Source: Verrucomicrobiales bacterium
GTDB lineage: Bacteria > Verrucomicrobiota > Verrucomicrobiia > Verrucomicrobiales > Akkermansiaceae
Assembly (NCBI GenBank): GCA_003483645.1
Contig: DMYM01000327.1
Coordinates: 652-11,075, forward strand
DNA: 10,424 nt
Direction: 5' to 3'
The first letter of the stretch is position 1. Each line of letters begins with the position of its first letter. Of this stretch, positions 6,521-10,424 are shown piece after piece. The translations under genes were made by a program, and so were the position numbers. The notes beneath the pieces were generated by a model, which was not told where the DNA came from, did no database searches, and was given only the letters and a program-made list of their open reading frames with translations.

Positions 6521-7642
6521 TCAGCCCTGGACGTTGAAGCGGAATTCGATCACATCGCCGTCCAGGACTTCGTAGTCCTTGCCTTCCATGCGGATTTTGC
6601 CGGTGTCACGGGCGGCGGATCTGGAGCCGGCCTCGACCAGATCCTGATGGGGGCAGATTTCGGCGGCGATGAATCCACGTTCGAAGTCGGTATGAATGAC
6701 GCCGGCGGCGGCCGGGGCCCTGGTCCCTCCGACAATGGTCCAGGCATGGGTTTCTTTCCCGTTGGAGGTGAGGAAGGTGCGCAGGTTCAGGAGACGGTAG
6801 ACCCCTTGGACGAGAGCGGTGGCACCGGAATCGGACACCCCCATGTCGGCGAGAAACTCGGCGGCTTCCTCTGCTTCAAGGGAGACCAGTTCCTCTTCGA
6901 TGAGGGCGGAGATGATGACCGCTTCCGCGCCGTGCGAGGTTGCGGCGAAGTCCTGGACGCGGGCAACCATGGGATGCTGTCCGGGATTTTCAAGGGCTCC
7001 AGCGAGTTGGTCTTCCGCCACGTTGCAGGCGAAGATGGTGCGCTTGGCAGAAAGCAGGAAGAAGTCGCGCAGGAGCAGGGCTTCCTCCGCAGAGAGCTCC
7101 AGAGTGAGAGCGGGTCTGCCATCCTCGAGGTGGGGGAGGAGCTTTTCGATCACGGCGAGTTCACGGGCGGCCTCCTTGTCGCCACCCTTGGCCCTCTTCT
7201 CCCGGGAAGCGTGCCGCTTCTGCGTGGAGGCGAGGTCGGCCAGGATGAGTTCGGTGTTGATGATCTCGATGTCACGAATGGGATCGACCGATCCCAGTTC
7301 GTGGATGATATCGTCGTTCTCGAAGCAGCGCACCACCTGGACGATGGCATCGACTTCACGAATGTTGGCGAGAAACTGGTTGCCCAGGCCCGCGCCCTCG
7401 CTCGCACCCTTCACGAGGCCTGCAATATCGACGAACTCGATGGCAGTGGGAATGGTCTCCCGTGAACCAGTCAGTGCGGCCAGCGGGGCAAGCCGGTCGT
7501 CCGGCACACTGACCACCCCGATGTTGGGATCGATGGTGCAGAACGGGTAGTTCTCCGCCTGCGCCTTGCGCGTGCGGGTGACCGCATTGAAGAGCGTCGA
7601 CTTGCCCACGTTGGGCAGTCCCACGATACCGGCCTTGAGCAT
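6521..7642 (-). CDS. ychF: YchF/Ola1 ribosome-binding ATPase
   Basis: This is a conserved P-loop NTPase of the Obg-related YchF/Ola1 family, which binds ribosomes and prefers ATP over GTP. The 373 residues fit the family's usual length of about 363. Visible parts are the P-loop GLPNVGKST (8-16), the YchF signature NYPFCTIDPN (31-40), G3 with DIAGLVKGASEGAGLGNQFL (72-91), and the altered G4 motif NVAE (207-210) in place of NKxD, which explains the ATP preference. A helical insert (about 125-200) and a C-terminal TGS domain follow (about 288-371; AWTIVGGTRAPAAAGVIHTD at 300-319). The ATG at 7642 puts the P-loop at the usual distance from the N-terminus, whereas an in-frame start at 7681 would add 13 residues not typical of the family. 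It lies 48 bases downstream of the lipoprotein gene on the same strand. Its role in translation or stress response comes from family knowledge. Confidence 0.97.
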   Translation of the reverse strand: MLKAGIVGLPNVGKSTLFNAVTRTRKAQAENYPFCTIDPNIGVVSVPDDRLAPLAALTGSRETIPTAIEFVDIAGLVKGASEGAGLGNQFLANIREVDAIVQVVRCFENDDIIHELGSVDPIRDIEIINTELILADLASTQKRHASREKRAKGGDKEAARELAVIEKLLPHLEDGRPALTLELSAEEALLLRDFFLLSAKRTIFACNVAEDQLAGALENPGQHPMVARVQDFAATSHGAEAVIISALIEEELVSLEAEEAAEFLADMGVSDSGATALVQGVYRLLNLRTFLTSNGKETHAWTIVGGTRAPAAAGVIHTDFERGFIAAEICPHQDLVEAGSRSAARDTGKIRMEGKDYEVLDGDVIEFRFNVQG

Positions 7643-7690
7643 GAGCAGCGGCCTGTAGCCGAGATCGGCCCGCCTGACCACTCCAAGCTG

Positions 7691-8173
7691 CTACTCGATC
7701 GAGAAATTCTGTGGAATACCGGTTGGATAAGCGGCTCCGCCGGGGAAGGATCCGGTGCCGCCACCAGGAGCGCCGCCGTCCTTGGGTGGGAGGATGCTGC
7801 CATCGAAAATGATACTCCCGCCGGGGAGGCTTGGAGGAACGAAATTGACCGGTTCGTAGCGGTGCCGGGAATCGAGGGAGGCCATGCGGCCTTTCTTCAG
7901 CTCGCTGCGATCGAGCTGCTTGATCTCGCCGGCGCTCACCTTGACGAGGTGGGGTTGACCGAAACGGGTCAGGTCACGGAGTTTGAAGGTGGCAATATCG
8001 CCCTTGGTCACCTTGCCCTCCACGATGGGCGGTTCCAGAAACTTCAGGGGGGAGCAGGAAGGGAAAAAGGCCAAAGATACCAGGAGCAGGGAGGCGGAGA
8101 GAAGGAGACGGATACGGACTTGCAGGCTATTGAGTGCTGAGGAAAGAGCCGACGAACAGTATCGAACGCGCAA
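7691..8173 (-). CDS. Small predicted lipoprotein of unknown function
   Basis: The 160-residue frame has a hydrophobic stretch (RLLLSASLLLVSLAFFPSC, 22-40) ending in a lipobox-like FPSC, so Cys40 is the likely lipidation site and the protein is predicted to be membrane-anchored. The mature part of about 120 residues begins SPLKFLEPPIVEGKVTKGD, has a beta-like charged middle (GDIATFKLRDL, HLVKVSAGEIKQLDRSELKK) and ends in a Gly/Pro-rich segment (PPKDGGAPGGGTGSFPGGAA). I do not recognise the family. There is no ATG in front of the signal sequence; I used the TTG at 8173, which makes the pre-hydrophobic part rather long, so the start is doubtful (CTG 8125 is another option). It precedes ychF by 48 bases on the same strand and may be co-transcribed, though a functional link is not implied. 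Confidence 0.7.
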   Translation of the reverse strand: MRVRYCSSALSSALNSLQVRIRLLLSASLLLVSLAFFPSCSPLKFLEPPIVEGKVTKGDIATFKLRDLTRFGQPHLVKVSAGEIKQLDRSELKKGRMASLDSRHRYEPVNFVPPSLPGGSIIFDGSILPPKDGGAPGGGTGSFPGGAAYPTGIPQNFSIE

Positions 8174-8319
8174 GGAATACAGACACGATTGTGAGCAAGC
8201 TGTTCACGGATAACGCACCTTACTTCAAAGAATGCATTGATCGTTGCGGAGGATTGATTGTCAGGAGGACAAGATCAGATGTGCACCTGTCCCCATCCGC
8301 AGGGAAGGGAAAGGACTGA
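8134..8319 (+). CDS. Possible small protein, doubtful
   Basis: A 61-codon plus-strand frame with a GTG start runs to a TGA at 8317-8319. Its first 40 bases overlap the lipoprotein start region on the other strand. Its centre (SKLFTDNAPYFKECIDRCGG, residues 21-40) looks protein-like, with a C-x3-C pair, and its codons are less GC-rich than those of the neighbours. There is no Shine-Dalgarno sequence, the tail is low in character, and I know no relative. It fills what is otherwise the 176-base intergenic gap that should hold the lipoprotein promoter, so it may be only a chance frame. Confidence 0.18.
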   Translation: MLRKEPTNSIERARNTDTIVSKLFTDNAPYFKECIDRCGGLIVRRTRSDVHLSPSAGKGKD

Positions 8320-8333
8320 TACGCGGTTCAAGG

Positions 8334-8351
8334 AACCCCGGGACCGGGGTT
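8334..8351. repeat. Perfect inverted repeat at the end of the glycosidase gene
   Basis: AACCCCGG (8334-8341) and CCGGGGTT (8344-8351) are separated by GA. The repeat overlaps the TAA stop (8350-8352) of the minus-strand phosphodiester glycosidase gene. As RNA it could form a six-pair GC-rich hairpin. There is no T tract after it on the minus strand, so it is not a standard intrinsic terminator, but it may protect the 3' end or aid termination. Confidence 0.4.
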
Positions 8352-9294
8352 ATGATCGGGAGCGGTGGTGAATGAGGAGGTAGTTCCGAACCGGGTTGTT
8401 CCAGTTTCGGCGGGTGGAGACCGGGCCGCCGTGCACCTGCGGTGAGACCCACAGATCACTGGATCGTCCCCCGTCGAGGTTGAGCGCGGTGGTGATGTTG
8501 AGCCTGGCGAGTGGTTGGGCTGCGAGGGCGGAAGCCAGTTCGGAAAGGGTGGCTTTGCCGGCGTAGCCGAGAGCCCAGTAATGCCGCCCGTCCCACACGA
8601 GGAAGGAACGGGGACTTCGGTCGCGATTGCTCAGACCGGTCACCGCGATGTCATTCTCGATGAGGAAGGGGCCGGCTTGCACGAGATGGCGGGTGGGGGA
8701 GAAGGAGCGCCAGTGCCGCCGGCGGAGAAGACGCGGGGATTTTCCCACCGAGAGAACTCCGGAAGTGAGGGAGGAACCTGCATTCCAGGTTCCGATGCGT
8801 CTGCCGTTCTCGATTACCAGGCCGAGCGGGTTGCCTTCCGGGGTGAAGAAGCCGGCGTTGATGGCGGCCAGTGCTCCGTGCGCCTTGGCGGCCTCCATGG
8901 CAGAGGGCCACTCGGTCCTGGGGCCACCCTGCTTGTCCACCACCGAAATTTCATAATTGCGGTCGTCGAAGAGGAAGAAGGTGAGTGCGATGCCGCGGGA
9001 AGTCACCTGCTCAATGCCGGCAGAGAGCGGCTGCCGGGACGGTTGCAGGTCGAGGAAGGTGGGGGCGGTGTCGGAGCCGGGCAGGGGGACTTCAACGCGT
9101 GCACCGGGGTCTGCCGGGTAGTCAGGGTCCGGTCTGGGGAGGGGATATTCCGGGGAAGGCCCGATGGGAAAGGCGCGGGTGAAGCTGGTCTTACCCGGGC
9201 TACGGGTTTGCGAGGTGCAGCCAGGGAGAAGCACGCACGTGAGGGCGATGGCCATCACGACCGTGATTCCCGGAGCAGGGAGAGGGTCGCGCAT
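8350..9294 (-). CDS. Phosphodiester glycosidase-family lipoprotein (NAGPA domain)
   Basis: This 314-residue lipoprotein has a signal sequence with lipobox LPGC, putting lipidated Cys26 at the mature end. A Pro-rich linker (about 42-75; PEYPLPRPDPDYP) leads into a phosphodiester glycosidase domain (Pfam PF09992, about 95-310). Domain marks are ALAAINAGFF (141-150) with NPLGLVIENGR after it, LVQAGPFLIE (204-213), the hallmark NLDGGRSSDLWV (272-283) and the closing PVRNYLLIHH (301-310). The family includes the human enzyme that uncovers mannose 6-phosphate, which removes GlcNAc from a phosphodiester; bacterial members are cell-surface or periplasmic and mostly uncharacterised, so the substrate here is unknown, with cell-envelope polymers as candidates. 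ATG 9294 gives a compact signal peptide; a TTG-type start at 9330 is less likely. It stands alone, 176 bases upstream of the lipoprotein gene on the same strand. Confidence 0.9.
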   Translation of the reverse strand: MRDPLPAPGITVVMAIALTCVLLPGCTSQTRSPGKTSFTRAFPIGPSPEYPLPRPDPDYPADPGARVEVPLPGSDTAPTFLDLQPSRQPLSAGIEQVTSRGIALTFFLFDDRNYEISVVDKQGGPRTEWPSAMEAAKAHGALAAINAGFFTPEGNPLGLVIENGRRIGTWNAGSSLTSGVLSVGKSPRLLRRRHWRSFSPTRHLVQAGPFLIENDIAVTGLSNRDRSPRSFLVWDGRHYWALGYAGKATLSELASALAAQPLARLNITTALNLDGGRSSDLWVSPQVHGGPVSTRRNWNNPVRNYLLIHHRSRS

Positions 9295-9380
9295 ACGGTC
9301 ACAGGATGGCGCAGGCCGGGGGCAATGCAAGGGAGCAACTTTTCACCGGAGGGGCAATAGAAGGGAGCTCTGAGATTCTC

Positions 9381-9489
9381 AGACCCGGCCCGACTGCACG
9401 GTGACCCGGCGGGGACGGAGCTCTTCTGATCAGGTTCCCGGGTGGAGGAGGAACGATGCCGGGTCTTCCGTCGAGGCCGGGTCTTTTTT
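9381..9489 (+). ncRNA. Candidate structured RNA or attenuator (nested inverted repeat plus T tract)
   Basis: The segment folds as nested arms. The outer 9 pairs are AGACCCGGC (9381-9389) with GCCGGGTCT (9476-9484). The inner 12 pairs are ACGG (9398-9401) and GACCCGGC (9403-9410) with GCCGGGTC (9458-9465) and CCGT (9468-9471), with a one-by-two internal loop. A further apical stem can form, GGGGAC (9411-9416) with GTTCCC (9434-9439). Six T's (9484-9489) end it, so on the plus strand it resembles a terminator. Because each arm occurs twice, alternative pairings are possible, as in attenuators. A purine-rich GGAGGAGGAA lies in the unpaired part, next to GTG 9442 and ATG 9456; the short frames from these (to 9687 and 9740) are not convincing proteins. 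It lies 255 bases before the phosphatase-like gene. No promoter is obvious. Confidence 0.4.
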
Positions 9490-9664
9490 CCGCAGGTGGA
9501 GCTGCTCTGGCAAGAAACTCGCTGCCCTGCCGAACAGAAAGCAGGGAATGCCCGCATTCTGGGAGGCGGATATTCACCCCTGCCGGGAAGAGATGCGGAA
9601 CCTTTGCTCTTGATATCGGTCCGTTTGTGCATGAAGAGGCGGATCATTCAGGAGCCAGGGATCG

Positions 9665-9679
9665 TTCCGGGATCCGGAA
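9665..9679. promoter_or_regulatory. Palindromic site upstream of the phosphatase-like gene
   Basis: TTCCGG (9665-9670) and CCGGAA (9674-9679) form a perfect inverted repeat around GAT, ending 65 bases before the ATG at 9745. An AT-richer stretch (AAAACAGTAAATCAATCAAG) follows, where a promoter could sit. It may be an operator, and chance is also possible. The rest of 9490-9744 holds nothing else that I can support. Confidence 0.25.
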
Positions 9680-9744
9680 AACAGTAAATCAATCAAGCAT
9701 CCACAAGTGGTCAGGGACGTTCCCCAGATCCTTTCTTTGAAGCG

Positions 9745-10424
9745 ATGACGAAAAAGTTTCTTATCTTGTTGGCAGGTCTTCCGTTTGGTGAGGTCTCCTC
9801 GGCCGTTTTCGGACCTATCTGCCAGTGGCATCGGGATCCGTGCACCTCAATGGCAATTCACTGGGTGCAGAACAATGATGAATCGCCAGAGGTATGGAGA
9901 GTTGCTGCCGGACCTTATCATTTCGGTCAGAACCCGACACTGTTCCTGCGAAGACCCATTCAACTGCCAGCGAACCTCACCGGGGAATCGAAGATCGTGG
10001 TGGAATGGTCCGGCGGGTATTCTTTCAACGCTTACATGAATGGTGAGGAAATCGGGCAGGTTCCCGATGACGGCCAGTCGGTGGAGTTTCGAATTGGACG
10101 GGAATTCGCGGGCAGCAGGGTGTTGCTCGGGCTCTCAATCCGAAAGGCAGATAGGTCTGCAGGCGACCCGGAGCATGGGCCAGCTGTTTTCGTCAGGGAC
10201 GGGAACAGGCGGATTGCTCTCTGCGACGGGAACAGCAGCTGGAATTATCTTCCGGGATCTTCAAAAGATGTCCGCTGGAACGAAGTGCCACCCCTTGAAG
10301 AGCTTGTTGAACCGGATCAGGGCTTCGTCTTTGCCTACCGACTTCGCGAGGCAGACGAATGGGGGAGTGCCGAGATCGCCAGCAGGCCCTTTGGAGAGAC
10401 CCGCTACCGTGCTTTTTCGGTGGA
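9745..10424 (+). CDS. Secreted purple-acid-phosphatase-like protein, N-terminal part (runs off the window)
   Basis: An open frame from ATG 9745 (ATG ACG AAA AAG) runs without a stop to the window edge, giving 226 residues. A signal peptide is seen at about 1-20 (KKFLILLAGLPFGEVSSA). The mature start FGPICQWHRDPCTSMAIHWV (22-41) resembles the opening strand of the N-terminal fibronectin-like domain of purple acid phosphatases and related metallophosphoesterases (pattern GPxxQ-DPxxSMxIxW). About 130 residues follow that look like an inserted beta-rich domain (LFLRRPIQLPANL at 67-79, WSGGYSFNAYMNGEEIG at 88-104, RVLLGLSIRK), and then the text returns to phosphatase-like strands (GFVFAYRL, FGETRYRAFSV). 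The metal-binding catalytic domain would lie beyond the window, so the activity is unproved. No Shine-Dalgarno sequence is clear. The gene is divergent from the glycosidase gene, 450 bases apart. Confidence 0.72.
   Translation, partial: MTKKFLILLAGLPFGEVSSAVFGPICQWHRDPCTSMAIHWVQNNDESPEVWRVAAGPYHFGQNPTLFLRRPIQLPANLTGESKIVVEWSGGYSFNAYMNGEEIGQVPDDGQSVEFRIGREFAGSRVLLGLSIRKADRSAGDPEHGPAVFVRDGNRRIALCDGNSSWNYLPGSSKDVRWNEVPPLEELVEPDQGFVFAYRLREADEWGSAEIASRPFGETRYRAFSV

Noticed and set aside
6647..7550. Plus-strand open frames opposite ychF.
   Set aside because: The minus strand is unmistakably YchF with all family motifs, and the antisense products have no recognisable features.
9456..9740. ATG-started frame preceded by a good Shine-Dalgarno-like GGAGGAGG, and the GTG frame 9442-9687.
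   Set aside because: The ribosome-site spacing is fair, but the products have no domain, a biased composition and disagree with each other; the inverted-repeat structure explains the region better. Kept only as a note.

Overview
The window suggests a moderately GC-rich member of the Verrucomicrobiota. This is an inference from gene content: a secreted DUF1080 (3-keto-disaccharide hydrolase type) protein, a lipoprotein phosphodiester glycosidase, a secreted purple-acid-phosphatase-like protein, a Deg-type protease pair with a GLVF motif, and starts that mostly lack a clear Shine-Dalgarno sequence. No marker here is decisive, and related phyla such as Planctomycetota are not excluded. I see no IS element, CRISPR array, tRNA, integrase or phage gene; the window reads as chromosomal core plus lineage-specific envelope genes.

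Layout: 1-403 is the end of an rRNA operon (3' end of 23S, a spacer without a tRNA, 5S, and a strong intrinsic terminator). Then come three plus-strand genes: a DUF423 membrane protein (585-953), a secreted DUF1080 protein (1110-1838) and a tandem ACT-domain protein (2173-2637). Between the last two lies a protein-like open frame with no usual start codon (1839-2132). Next is a minus-strand pair (5645 down to 2674): an intact Deg/HtrA-like serine protease followed, two bases after its stop codon, by a paralogue in which all three catalytic residues appear to be replaced. A plus-strand two-helix membrane protein with a zinc-ribbon-like cysteine pattern follows (5916-6413). Then three minus-strand genes: ychF (7642-6521), a small lipoprotein upstream of it (8173-7691), and a phosphodiester glycosidase lipoprotein (9294-8350). 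The window ends inside a plus-strand phosphatase-like gene starting at 9745.

How the parts fit: most products carry export signals (DUF1080 protein, both protease paralogues, two lipoproteins, phosphatase-like protein), so much of the window serves the envelope or periplasm, with polymer or phosphoester breakdown and protein quality control as themes. The clearest candidate for an unusual functional unit is the active protease with its inactive, probably co-translated paralogue. The clearest unexplained nucleic-acid structure is a nested inverted repeat ending in six T's at 9381-9489, in the 450-base stretch before the phosphatase-like gene.
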